From assembly GCF_001469025.1 (NCBI RefSeq), contig NZ_LNIZ01000001.1, forward strand, positions 1 through 64,000: 64,000 nt of DNA, written 5' to 3'. The notes beneath the pieces are model-generated. The model searched no databases, was not told where the DNA came from, and saw only the letters and a program-made list of their open reading frames with translations. Of the stretch, positions 16,930 through 25,411 are shown piece after piece. This stretch comes from Trueperella bernardiae (GTDB lineage: Bacteria > Actinomycetota > Actinomycetes > Actinomycetales > Actinomycetaceae). A program made the translations under genes and the position numbers. The stretch's first letter is position 1. Every line of letters starts with the position of its first letter.

Positions 16930-17171
16930 GTCGTGGCTTTGATCCGGCTATCACCGGGGAGCTTCCGGAAGAACGGCCGCTGGCTAAGCTGCCCAATTGG
17001 CGCAGCTGGCCGAGTGGCTCAGTAGAACCGGACGGGTGGACCCGTCATCGTCTCCAATAAGCGGCGTAGCGTGGCTACGCAAGCGAGGTGGTACCGCGGC
17101 GCAAGTCGCCCTCGCCGATAACTTCCAGAAGAACTGGGGCGCGTCGGCGGACGCGGCCCACGTGAGGAGAG
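16930..17171 (+). promoter_or_regulatory. T-box riboswitch controlling ileS translation
   Basis: The leader contains UAUCACCGGGGAGC, which I take to be the specifier region with isoleucine codon AUC at 16950-16952, followed by UCCGGAAGAACGG. This resembles the ultrashort Stem I of actinobacterial ileS T-boxes. A perfect 7-bp hairpin (GCGTAGC/GCTACGC, 17064-17080) precedes the T-box core AGCGAGGTGGTACCGCGG (17082-17099) with the UGGU tRNA-acceptor bulge. Helix GCGAGG(17083-17088)/CCTCGC(17110-17115) is the antisequestrator. CCTCGC can alternatively pair with GTGAGG(17162-17167), which carries the ileS ribosome site. This predicts translational switching by uncharged tRNA-Ile. A TATTAT -10 lies at 16922-16927. 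Confidence 0.9.
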
Positions 17172-17173
17172 AA

Positions 17174-20100
17174 ATGACCAGCCGAAAGTACCCCCTGCAT
17201 CGCGACGGCGACGCCGTGGCCTCCCCGAATTTCCCGCAGCTTGAGGAAGACATCCTCGCCTACTGGGAGAAGGATGACACGTTCCAGGCCTCGATCGATC
17301 AGCGTACGGGGGACGAATTCGTCTTCTATGATGGCCCGCCGTTCGCCAACGGCCTGCCGCACTATGGCCACCTCCTCACGGGCTACGTCAAGGACGTCAT
17401 CGCCCGCTACCAGACCCAGCAGGGTAAGCGCGTGGACCGCGAGTTCGGCTGGGACACCCACGGGCTACCCGCCGAACTGGAGGCGGAGAAGGTGCTCGGG
17501 ATCGAGGACAAGTCCGAGATCGAGACGATGGGCATCGAGAAGTTCAATGACGCCTGCCGCACCTCGGTGCTGACCTACACCAAGGAGTGGAAGGAGTACG
17601 TCACCCGCCAGGCGCGCTGGGTGGACTTCGACAACGGTTACAAGACGCTCGACCCCACGTTCATGGAGTCGGTGATCTGGTCGTTTAAGACGCTGTGGGA
17701 CAAGGGCTTGGTCTACGAGGGTTACCGCGTGCTGCCGTACTGCTGGAATGACCAGACCCCGCTGTCGAACCATGAGCTGAAGATGGACGACGACGTCTAC
17801 CAGGACCGCCAGGATCAGACGGTGACGGTGGGCTTGCGCCTCGAGTCGGGCGAGCTGGCCCTCATTTGGACGACGACGCCGTGGACCCTCCCGTCCAACC
17901 TGGCGATCGCGGTGGGCCCGCAGATCGACTACGTGACCGTGCGTCCCGCGGATGGCCCGCTGGCTGGCCAGGACGTGCTGCTGGCAAAGGCGCGCCTTCG
18001 AGCCTATGCCAAGGAGCTGGGCGAGGATCCGCAGGTGGTGGCCGAGTACAAGGGCTCCGACCTGCAGGGCAAGAAGTACTACCCGATCTTCGACTACTAC
18101 ACGCGCGAGGATGAGAAGCCGGGCCCGAACGCCTGGCAGATCCGCACCGCTGAGTACGTCTCCACTGAGGACGGTACGGGCCTGGTTCACATCGCCCCCT
18201 ACGGTGAGGACGACATGTTCGTGCTCGCTGAGGCGGACATCAAGGTGATCGAGACCGTAGACACGGCGGGCAAGTTCTTCCCCAACATCACGGACTACGC
18301 CGGGGTCAATGTGTTCGAGGCCAACCGCCCGATCATGAATGACCTGCGCGACGGCACGGGCTCCCAGGAGCGCATCCCGGCCGAGCGCCGCTCGGTGCTG
18401 GTGCGCGAGCAGTCCTACGTGCACTCCTACCCGCACTGCTGGCGCTGCCGCAAGCCCCTCATCTACAAGCCCGTGACCTCCTGGTTCGTTGCCGTCACCC
18501 AGTTTCGCGACCGCATGGTGGAGCTCAACCAGCAGATCACGTGGCAGCCGGAGCACATCAAGGACGGAATCTTCGGCAACTGGCTGGCCGGCGCCCGCGA
18601 CTGGTCGATCTCCCGCAACCGCTACTGGGGCACCCCGATCCCGGTGTGGAAGTCGGATGATCCGGCCTACCCGCGCATCGACGTCTACGGATCATTCGCC
18701 GAGCTCGAAGCCGACTTTGACCGCCTGCCGGTGGGCCCGGACGGGGAGCCGAACCTGCACCGGCCCTACATTGACGAGCTGACCCGCCCCAACCCGGACG
18801 ACCCGACGGGCAAGTCCACGATGCGCCGCATCCCGGACATCCTCGACGTCTGGTTCGATTCGGGTTCGATGCCGTATGCCCAGAAACATTACCCGTTCGA
18901 AAATCAGGACTGGTTCGAGTCCCACTTCCCGGGCGACTTCATCGTCGAATACATCGGCCAGACCCGCGGCTGGTTCTACGTCATGCATGTGCTGTCTACG
19001 GCCCTGTTCGACCGCCCGGCCTTCACCTCCTGCATCTCGCACGGCATCGTGCTGGGCAACGACGGGCGCAAGGCCTCCAAGTCGCTACGCAACTACCCGG
19101 ACCCGATGGAGATGTACGACCAGTACGGTTCGGACGCCGTGCGCTGGATGCTCATGAGCTCCCCGGTGCTGCGCGGCGGCAACCTGGTGGTCAACGAGGA
19201 GAGCATCCGTGAGGCGATGCGCCACGTCATCCTCCCGCTGTGGAACACGTGGTACTTCTTCGCTCTCTACGCGGGCACGTGCAACAAGGGCGAGGGCTAC
19301 GTGGCGTCGCCGATCGACGTCGACGACGCCGAGGCGCTCGCGAGCCTGGACGTCATGGACCGCTACCTCCTTTCGCGTACGAAGCTGCTGGCCGACGCCG
19401 TCAAGGCCGACCTCGACGGGCTGGACATCCCGGCGGCAACGCAGGAGGTGCGCGGGTTCATTGACCTGCTGACGAATTGGTACGTGCGCACGTCCCGCGA
19501 CCGCTTCTGGAACGAGGACGAGGGCGCCTTCGATACGCTCTACACCGCGCTTGAGACTCTCATGCGGGTCTCGGCCCCACTCCTGCCGCTGGTGGCGGAG
19601 GAGATTTGGCGCGGGCTGACGGGCGGGCGTTCGGTCCACATGACCGACTGGCCCACGTGGCCCGAGCACGTCGTCGATGCGGATCTGGTGAAGGTCATGG
19701 ACGAGGTGCGCGACGTCGTCTCGCACGCCCACTCGCTACGCAAGGCCCACTCGCTGCGCGTGCGCCAGCCGCTGCGCTCCCTGACCGTGGTCACCGGCCT
19801 GGACCTGGCCCCGTTCGCCTCGCTCATCGCCTCCGAGGTCAACGTCAAGGAGGTCAAGATCCAGACGGCGGAGGAGTCCGGGCTGGAGGTGCGCAAGGAG
19901 CTGACGGTGCTGCCGCGCGAGCTGGAACCCGCCGTGCGTCGTCACACGTCTGCCCTGTTCAAGGCGGCGCGCGAGGGCGCGTGGGAGCTGGAGGGTGACC
20001 GCGCCCGCATGCTCATCGACCCGGTCATTGTGCTCGAGCCCGGCCAGTTTGAGGCGACCACGGCCGTGGAGGCGGCCGAGGGCTCGGTGGCCGAGGTGCT

Positions 20101-20374
20101 GGATTCGGGCGCGTTCGTCGTGCTCGACACGGTGCTTGATCCGGATCTGGAGGCGGAGGGCTACGCGCGCGACGTCGTGCGCGCGGTCCAGGACCAGCGC
20201 AAGGCCGACGGCCTGCACGTGGCTGACCGCATCCGCCTCACCCTGCGCGTTCCTGATGAGCGGGTGGCCGCGGTCGAGGCCAACCTCGACATGATCACCG
20301 CCGAGACCCTGGCCCTTGAGGCGAGCGTGTCCGGCGGCGCCGACACCATCGATGTGAACGTGGAGAAGCTATGA
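17174..20374 (+). CDS. ileS: Isoleucyl-tRNA synthetase
   Basis: A 1066-residue class Ia synthetase charging tRNA-Ile. ATG 17174 follows GAGGAGAG; upstream in-frame codons fall inside the T-box RNA. HYGH is at 63-66 ([16 protein letters not shown]), the CP1 editing domain contains [11 protein letters not shown], and the KMSKS-type loop is KASKSLRN. The C-terminal long form (over 1000 residues, [19 protein letters not shown] and [19 protein letters not shown]) is the eukaryote-like type 2 IleS common in actinobacteria, often linked to mupirocin tolerance. The stop overlaps the folC start by 4 bp. Confidence 0.97.
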   Translation: MTSRKYPLHRDGDAVASPNFPQLEEDILAYWEKDDTFQASIDQRTGDEFVFYDGPPFANGLPHYGHLLTGYVKDVIARYQTQQGKRVDREFGWDTHGLPAELEAEKVLGIEDKSEIETMGIEKFNDACRTSVLTYTKEWKEYVTRQARWVDFDNGYKTLDPTFMESVIWSFKTLWDKGLVYEGYRVLPYCWNDQTPLSNHELKMDDDVYQDRQDQTVTVGLRLESGELALIWTTTPWTLPSNLAIAVGPQIDYVTVRPADGPLAGQDVLLAKARLRAYAKELGEDPQVVAEYKGSDLQGKKYYPIFDYYTREDEKPGPNAWQIRTAEYVSTEDGTGLVHIAPYGEDDMFVLAEADIKVIETVDTAGKFFPNITDYAGVNVFEANRPIMNDLRDGTGSQERIPAERRSVLVREQSYVHSYPHCWRCRKPLIYKPVTSWFVAVTQFRDRMVELNQQITWQPEHIKDGIFGNWLAGARDWSISRNRYWGTPIPVWKSDDPAYPRIDVYGSFAELEADFDRLPVGPDGEPNLHRPYIDELTRPNPDDPTGKSTMRRIPDILDVWFDSGSMPYAQKHYPFENQDWFESHFPGDFIVEYIGQTRGWFYVMHVLSTALFDRPAFTSCISHGIVLGNDGRKASKSLRNYPDPMEMYDQYGSDAVRWMLMSSPVLRGGNLVVNEESIREAMRHVILPLWNTWYFFALYAGTCNKGEGYVASPIDVDDAEALASLDVMDRYLLSRTKLLADAVKADLDGLDIPAATQEVRGFIDLLTNWYVRTSRDRFWNEDEGAFDTLYTALETLMRVSAPLLPLVAEEIWRGLTGGRSVHMTDWPTWPEHVVDADLVKVMDEVRDVVSHAHSLRKAHSLRVRQPLRSLTVVTGLDLAPFASLIASEVNVKEVKIQTAEESGLEVRKELTVLPRELEPAVRRHTSALFKAAREGAWELEGDRARMLIDPVIVLEPGQFEATTAVEAAEGSVAEVLDSGAFVVLDTVLDPDLEAEGYARDVVRAVQDQRKADGLHVADRIRLTLRVPDERVAAVEANLDMITAETLALEASVSGGADTIDVNVEKL

Positions 20375-21909
20375 GCGAATCGCGTTTCGACGAGGGCCCG
20401 GACCCGCTGACCGGTCAGGAGGCGGGCGACGAGCTCGACGCCGACCTCGAGGCTGTCCTGCGCTCGCGGCTGGTGGTGGGCCCGGACCCGTCCGTGCTCG
20501 ACGACGTCGTGGCCGCCCCCGCACCCGACCCCACCGAGCAGCTGGCCGACCAGGTAGAGCTGGAGCGCCAGGTCGCGGAGATCTACGCCCAGATCGTGGC
20601 CCGCGCCCCGGAGCACAAGGTACAGCCTTCGATCCAGCGCGTGGCCGACTGCCTGGACATGATGGGTAACCCGCAGCGGTCCTTCCGCGCGGTCCACATC
20701 ACCGGCACGAACGGCAAGACGTCCACGGCCCGCATGATCGAGGCGCTCCTGCGCGAGCGCGGGCTTCGCACGGGCCGCTTCACCTCCCCGCACCTGAACT
20801 CGGTGCGTGAGCGCATCAGCATCGACGGCCAGGCCATTTCGCCCGCCGCTTTCATTCAGGCGTGGGAGGACGTGGCCCCGTTCGTGGCGTGGGTGGATGA
20901 GAAGTCCGCCGCTGAGGGCGGCCCGCGGATGTCGTTCTTCGAGGTGTTCACGGTGATGGCATATGCCGCGTTCGCGGACGCGCCGGTCGACGTCGCCGTC
21001 GTCGAGGTGGGCATGGGTGGCAAGTGGGACGCCACGAACGTCATCGACGCGGAGGTGGCCGTGCTCATGACGGTCGCCCGCGACCACGAAAAATGGCTCG
21101 GCTACGAACTGACCGACATCGCCACTGAGAAGCTTGGCATCCTCAAGCCGGGCGCCACCCTCATCAGCGCCCGCCAGGACCCCGAGGTACTTGACCTCGT
21201 CCGCGACGCCGTCCGGGCCAATCGCGCCGAGTACGTCCAGTACGGCCAGAACCTGCAGGTGCTTGACCGGGAGAGCGCGGTGGGCGGGCAGATCATCACG
21301 GTTCGCACTCCGGCCGGTGTGTATGAGGACGTGCCGCTCGCAATGTTTGGCGACTACCAGGCCAGCAACGCGGCCATGGCGATCGCGGCGGCCGAGGCCC
21401 TGTTCGGCGGGGGAGCGTGGAGCGGGGACGTGGTGGAGCACGCGCTCATGGCCACGCACTCGCCGGGGCGCATGGAGGTGGTGCGCAAGTCGCCGCTCGT
21501 GCTGGTCGACGCCGCACACAACCCCGCTGGCGTGGAGGCGACAGTGGGGGCGCTCGAGGAGAACTTCCCCGGCACGCGCGTCCTCGTGTTCGCCGCGATG
21601 GCGGACAAGGACGTGGAGGGCATCCTGTCGGTTGCTGAGCCGCACTTCTCCTCGGTGGTGGTGACCGCGCTGGATTCGGAGCGGGCGATGCCGATCGACG
21701 AGACCGCCGAGCTTGCGCGCGAGGTCTTCGGCGAGGACCGCGTGGCCGTGGAACCGAACCTGGACACGGCGATCGTGTACGCCGCCGACGTGGCCGAAAG
21801 CGCCGACGTCGAGGAGCTCACCACCCCGCACGTGGTGGTCATGGGATCGATCGTGCTGGCCGCCAATGCGCGCGCGGTCATGGGCCGGCCGAAGGTGGAT
21901 GGCTCCTAG
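20371..21909 (+). CDS. folC: Folylpolyglutamate/dihydrofolate synthase
   Basis: A 512-residue Mur-ligase-family enzyme that adds glutamate to (dihydro)pteroate and folates. The P-loop TGTNGKTS is at 111-118, followed by the family motif [10 protein letters not shown]. The ligand site [14 protein letters not shown] and the C-terminal domain motif [11 protein letters not shown] are present. The first 60 or so residues are acidic and low-complexity, absent from typical FolC, and precede the regular start [16 protein letters not shown]. Translationally coupled to ileS by an ATGA overlap. Followed by a hairpin. Confidence 0.95.
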   Translation: MSESRFDEGPDPLTGQEAGDELDADLEAVLRSRLVVGPDPSVLDDVVAAPAPDPTEQLADQVELERQVAEIYAQIVARAPEHKVQPSIQRVADCLDMMGNPQRSFRAVHITGTNGKTSTARMIEALLRERGLRTGRFTSPHLNSVRERISIDGQAISPAAFIQAWEDVAPFVAWVDEKSAAEGGPRMSFFEVFTVMAYAAFADAPVDVAVVEVGMGGKWDATNVIDAEVAVLMTVARDHEKWLGYELTDIATEKLGILKPGATLISARQDPEVLDLVRDAVRANRAEYVQYGQNLQVLDRESAVGGQIITVRTPAGVYEDVPLAMFGDYQASNAAMAIAAAEALFGGGAWSGDVVEHALMATHSPGRMEVVRKSPLVLVDAAHNPAGVEATVGALEENFPGTRVLVFAAMADKDVEGILSVAEPHFSSVVVTALDSERAMPIDETAELAREVFGEDRVAVEPNLDTAIVYAADVAESADVEELTTPHVVVMGSIVLAANARAVMGRPKVDGS

Positions 21910-21918
21910 GAATGCGCC

Positions 21919-21953
21919 GGCCGTCCGTATACGATGGGAGGAAACGGACGGCC
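21919..21953 (+). terminator. Hairpin at the folC / ATPase module junction
   Basis: A perfect 10-bp stem GGCCGTCCGT / ACGGACGGCC with a 15-nt loop, between folC and the inserted ATPase gene. No T-run. The loop contains TATACGAT, which could be a -10 for the ATPase gene. Confidence 0.5.
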
Positions 21954-21965
21954 CTGGGAGGGAAA

Positions 21966-23114
21966 ATGCGCCTGACGAAACTGCAGGTCAAGAACTGGAG
22001 GAATTTCCACGAGATTGACTTCCGCCTGGGGCAGCGCCTCATTATCGTCGGTGCGAACGCCACCGGCAAGTCAAACCTCCTGGATGTCTTCCGCTTCCTG
22101 CGTGACATCGCAAGCCCCCAGGGCGGCCTGAGCTCCGCGATTGAGAACCGTGGCGGTTTGAGTACGATCCGCAATCTCAACGCGCGCAACTTCAATAACG
22201 GGCACGTTGAAATCCTCGTGGTCATGGATGACGGCGGCGAGGAATGGACCTACAATCTTGCGATCAGCCGGGAATCCTCGGGCCTGCGCCGGCCGACCGT
22301 TGCGAAGGAAGTGGTGACGCGAGCGGGCGAGACTATCCTTTCGCGCCCCAACGCGGCCGACAACGCCGATCCGGTCCTGCTCACTCAGACCCACCTGGAG
22401 CAGATCGCGAGCAACACGAAGTTCCGGGACGTGGCGAGGTTCTTCGAAGGGATTCGCTACTCGCATCCCTCCCCGCAGAGCATTCGTCACTCCAGTCCCA
22501 CCCGGACATCGAGTGACGCCGTGGGGAACGGGCTCATTGCGGAGATCAACGCCACGCAGGAGCGCACTCGGCTGGCTCGCCTGAAGCGCATCCAAGCGGC
22601 GCTTCAGACGGCGGTGCCGAACTTTGAATCGCTGAAGCTGGAGATCGACAAGGCCGGGCACCCACACCTGGTCGCGGCCTTCAAGAACTGGCGAAAGAAT
22701 CCGGCGAACCAGCTCGAAACTGAGTTTTCCGACGGCACGTTGCGGCTCATCGCACTACTCTGGGCAGTGCTTTCCCAGCCTCGATCCGAGGGGATCTTGC
22801 TGCTGGAGGAGCCCGAGATCTCGCTTAACCGTGAGATCATTCAGCAACTCCCGTCGATGATCGCCTCCGTCCAGCGTGGCAAGGACATGCAGGTGGTCAT
22901 GACCTCTCACTCGCCCGACCTGCTCGACGATGAGGGCGTTGCCAGCGAGGAGATCTTGGTACTCACGCGCGGAGACGAGAACACGCAGGCTAGTCTGCTA
23001 TCGGAGTGTTCGCCGGAGTCAGATTTCGTCGATACCGGAGTGCTGAAGTCCGAGGCCATCTCCAATCTCATCAACCCTCGCATCGGTACCGGTCTTGTCC
23101 AAGCGATGCAGTGA
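21966..23114 (+). CDS. AAA ATPase (AAA_15/AAA_21, OLD/RloA/AriA-like)
   Basis: A 382-residue P-loop ATPase of the SMC/ABC-like AAA_21 group; ATG 21966 follows GGGAGG. It opens with the typical LTKLQVKNWRNF. Walker A is GANATGKS (29-36), the ABC-signature-like SDGTLRL spans 255-261, Walker B ILLLEEPE is at 277-284, and the switch His is in MTSHSPDLL (312-320). Such ATPases act with an effector encoded next door in defence modules such as PARIS (AriA), RloA/AbiL and OLD. Here the partner is the TOPRIM-like gene whose ATG follows directly. The pair interrupts the housekeeping run folC-ndk, suggesting horizontal acquisition. Confidence 0.85.
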   Translation: MRLTKLQVKNWRNFHEIDFRLGQRLIIVGANATGKSNLLDVFRFLRDIASPQGGLSSAIENRGGLSTIRNLNARNFNNGHVEILVVMDDGGEEWTYNLAISRESSGLRRPTVAKEVVTRAGETILSRPNAADNADPVLLTQTHLEQIASNTKFRDVARFFEGIRYSHPSPQSIRHSSPTRTSSDAVGNGLIAEINATQERTRLARLKRIQAALQTAVPNFESLKLEIDKAGHPHLVAAFKNWRKNPANQLETEFSDGTLRLIALLWAVLSQPRSEGILLLEEPEISLNREIIQQLPSMIASVQRGKDMQVVMTSHSPDLLDDEGVASEEILVLTRGDENTQASLLSECSPESDFVDTGVLKSEAISNLINPRIGTGLVQAMQ

Positions 23115-23701
23115 TGGCCGCGCGTGTCTACCTTGTGTGTGAGGGGAGGAGTGACCTTGCCTTCCTTGCGCGTCTTGTGGAGTATGTGGGAGCGGAGGTG
23201 TGTGGCGATTTCATTCAAAATGGCGTTGCAAATCTTGACAAGAAGATCAGTGCGTACTGTCAAGCGGCGTCGGTACCAGACGGGGGCGTTTGGTTGGTCG
23301 TACGTGACTCGGACGGAAAGTGCCCGGTTGATCTTCGGCAGGCTTTGCTCGGTGGTTCCTGCCCAAGCAGCTTTCTCCTCAGAATCGCCGACCCCATGAT
23401 CGAGGAGTGGATGCTGGCCGACCATGAGGGCGCCGCTTCTTTCTTTAGAGTGCCGACTAATGAGGTGCGCAATGCGCAGCGAAGTGTGCGCCCCAAGAAG
23501 GAGCTTTTAAGGGCCGTCGCTCGTTTCGGAACGAAGACGATGAAACAGCGCCTGGTGAGAGACGGCCATCGGCCTGGCCCGGAATTCGAGTCGGTATATG
23601 GTGAGTTCTCTCAGGTGTGGGACATCGACAATGCGATGAAGAATTCCGAGAGTTTACGCCGGGCGCACGATGCCCTGTGCCGCGCACTTTTGCTGTCCTA
23701 G
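23114..23701 (+). CDS. TOPRIM/DUF4276-like putative effector paired with the AAA ATPase
   Basis: A 195-residue protein starting at ATG 23114, which shares one base with the ATPase stop, so translation is coupled. The TOPRIM pattern is visible: YLVCEGRSD with Glu10 in strand 1 and VVRDSDG with Asp65/Asp67. A motif IEEWMLAD (96-103) resembles the E-x-E-A-W-L-L-A-D segment of DUF4276 proteins. These folds in OLD, RloB, AriB and DUF4276 partners act as nucleases or nucleic-acid-targeting effectors. The function here is inferred, not demonstrated. Codon use includes TTA (23507, 23654), AGA and AGG codons. Confidence 0.72.
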   Translation: MAARVYLVCEGRSDLAFLARLVEYVGAEVCGDFIQNGVANLDKKISAYCQAASVPDGGVWLVVRDSDGKCPVDLRQALLGGSCPSSFLLRIADPMIEEWMLADHEGAASFFRVPTNEVRNAQRSVRPKKELLRAVARFGTKTMKQRLVRDGHRPGPEFESVYGEFSQVWDIDNAMKNSESLRRAHDALCRALLLS

Positions 23702-23747
23702 CCCCGTTTTTCGCACGCAATGGTGAGGGCGCGACTATCATAGGAGC

Positions 23748-24161
23748 ATGACTGAACAAACACTGATCCTTGTCAAGCCTGACGGCGTGGAGCGTGGTCT
23801 CACTGGCGAGATCCTGCGCCGTATCGAAGCGAAGGGCTACCGCATCGTGCGGATGCGCATGCTCACCGCCACTGATGATCTGCTGGCCCGCCACTACCAC
23901 GAGCACACGGAAAAGTCTTTCTACGCGGGCATGACCGCCTACATGAAGTCCGGCCCCATCGTCGCGGCCGTCATTGAGGGCGATCGTGTGATCGAGGGCG
24001 TCCGCTCCCTGTCCGGTGCCACCGAGCCGACTGCGGCCGCGCCCGGCACGATCCGTGGCGACCTCGGGCGTGATTGGGGCGACGGCGAGATCCGCAACCT
24101 CATCCATTCCTCTGACGGTGCGGAGTCGGCCGCCCATGAGATCTCCGTCTGGTTCGACTAG
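23748..24161 (+). CDS. ndk: Nucleoside diphosphate kinase
   Basis: A 137-residue enzyme that equilibrates NTPs and dNTPs using ATP. The phosphorylated His is His120 in the signature NLIHSSDGAESA, the ATP-site Arg/Thr cluster lies in the GPIVAAVIEGD to TEPTAAAPGTIRGD region, and the start MTEQTLILVKPDGVERG is canonical. ATG 23748 follows TAGGAGC. In related genomes ndk normally lies close to folC; here the ATPase/TOPRIM pair separates them. The last 26 bp overlap the next gene. Confidence 0.97.
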   Translation: MTEQTLILVKPDGVERGLTGEILRRIEAKGYRIVRMRMLTATDDLLARHYHEHTEKSFYAGMTAYMKSGPIVAAVIEGDRVIEGVRSLSGATEPTAAAPGTIRGDLGRDWGDGEIRNLIHSSDGAESAAHEISVWFD

Positions 24162-24558
24162 GTCTCGTAGCGCGTTCGCTTTGGTCGCTGGACTCGCCCT
24201 CCTGGGCGGGTGCTCCAGCGACCCGATGAGTGAGGTCACGTATAACCTTGCGCCCTCGGCCACTTACTCGGAGGACGAGGTGCGCGAGGCGGCGGACGTC
24301 GTCGTTGATCACTGGACGGCGTTGTCAGAGGTGCTGGAGGATTTCGGGTCGGTGACGTACACGGGCGAGCTCGACTCCGATTATTGGGCGAGCCAGTACG
24401 ACGGAGATGAGGCCATCGTGCTCACAGTCGACTTCATCACGAATGACAAGGCTCCCGAGATGGGGCTGAACGGCGACGATACGTATACGGATTACAAGGA
24501 GATCCTTGTGCGTAATGATGGCGGCCCCTGGAGGGTTGTTGACGGTGGATACGGCTGA
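24136..24558 (+). CDS. Uncharacterised lipoprotein overlapping ndk
   Basis: A 140-residue protein in a different frame from ndk; ATG 24136 lies inside the ndk end (26-bp overlap). The signal peptide runs from a basic n-region through AFALVAGLALLGGC, with lipobox Cys26. The mature part begins with an acidic helix (YSEDEVREAADVVVDHW) and ends in strands with a DGGPWRVVDGGYG close, a layout seen in small actinobacterial lipoproteins. No family was recognised. It overlaps the following membrane-protein gene, so the two are probably co-translated. Confidence 0.65.
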   Translation: MRSPSGSTRSRSAFALVAGLALLGGCSSDPMSEVTYNLAPSATYSEDEVREAADVVVDHWTALSEVLEDFGSVTYTGELDSDYWASQYDGDEAIVLTVDFITNDKAPEMGLNGDDTYTDYKEILVRNDGGPWRVVDGGYG

Positions 24559-25381
24559 CCATATCCCGGCTGAGGGTGAACCCGAGCCGCGCGGATGGCA
24601 TGTGTTCACCCGCGTGACGCTCATTGCGCTGGCGGTGTGGGTTTCCTGCGCCACCGCTCTGTGGCTCGCCATCACCCTGCCGGGCCGCGAATGGGACTCC
24701 GTCCGCCTCGGCTGGTGGATCACGGATCCGCTGAAGATCGTCGTGGTCATCGGGGCGGCCCCGCTGCTCGCCTGCCTGGGCGCGCTGGCCGCCTGGAGGT
24801 GGCGGACGTGGGGGATCGGGCTGGCGATGTTAGCCTGGGTGTTCGCCCTGCCCCTCGCGGGGATCACATGGCTGGGCATCGCACCTTCGATGCTCACCTT
24901 CGCTTACCTCGACAGCTGGTGTTTCGACCCGGCGGACTGCCGGGAGGGCTGGCAGAGCGACGTCGGCGAGTACGAGTCCCTCTCGCCTTTCACCATGCGC
25001 CGCCGGCCAATCCCCGAATCCGAGCTTGTCACCGTGCCGGAGGTCGAGGCCACCCCGGAGGCCACCGCCTCACCGTCGCCTGAGCCTTGGTCCCTGCCGA
25101 CCGTGGCGGCCAGGTGGGACGTGGGGGAGGTGGAGGCCTTCGATGTCGACCCCGAGCACGCGGTCGTCGTCGTGGACAAGGCCGGCCCCGCTAACCGCAA
25201 CGTCTTCGCCGAGCGTATGGGTCAGGAGTGGGTCTATGTTGCGGAGTTGCCATCGACGGGCGCGGTAGAGGACGTCGAGGTAGCCGCGGGCCGGATCGAG
25301 GTGACGTTCATGCGCACGGATGGGAGCCGCGAGCGCGCCGTATCCATCGACGGCGGGATCACGTGGAGCGCGGATAGCTGA
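24545..25381 (+). CDS. Uncharacterised membrane protein with exported C-terminal domain
   Basis: About 278 residues from GTG 24545 (GGAGGG 9 bp upstream; TTG 24536 or 24539 are alternatives). Three hydrophobic helices (about 18-40, 57-80 and 86-108) are followed by a region with two Cys (SWCFDPADCREG), a Pro/Thr/Glu linker (EATPEATASPSPEP), and a strand-rich C-terminal domain. The start overlaps the lipoprotein stop. No family was recognised. The gene pair sits between ndk and smc and may form an envelope complex. Confidence 0.6.
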   Translation: MDTADHIPAEGEPEPRGWHVFTRVTLIALAVWVSCATALWLAITLPGREWDSVRLGWWITDPLKIVVVIGAAPLLACLGALAAWRWRTWGIGLAMLAWVFALPLAGITWLGIAPSMLTFAYLDSWCFDPADCREGWQSDVGEYESLSPFTMRRRPIPESELVTVPEVEATPEATASPSPEPWSLPTVAARWDVGEVEAFDVDPEHAVVVVDKAGPANRNVFAERMGQEWVYVAELPSTGAVEDVEVAAGRIEVTFMRTDGSRERAVSIDGGITWSADS

Positions 25382-25399
25382 AAATTTGCTCGTCCACGA

Positions 25400-25405
25400 T
25401 AAACT
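25400..25405 (+). promoter_or_regulatory. -10 element of smc (leaderless arrangement)
   Basis: TAAACT ends 6 bp before the GTG start of smc, with no ribosome site between. The same hexamer serves rpsB (47165) and pyrH (54441). Confidence 0.5.
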
Positions 25406-25411
25406 GGGCGC

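Noticed and set aside
16997-17173. In-frame upstream extension of ileS
   Set aside because: This stretch is the T-box RNA; the real start is ATG 17174 after GAGGAGAG.
20161-21831. 556-residue open frame antisense to ileS/folC
   Set aside because: His/Arg/Gly-rich shadow translation without domain content.
23507-23656. TTA codons as proof that the TOPRIM gene is foreign
   Set aside because: A TTA codon also occurs in the M20 hydrolase (about 30974), so rare codons alone do not show transfer.
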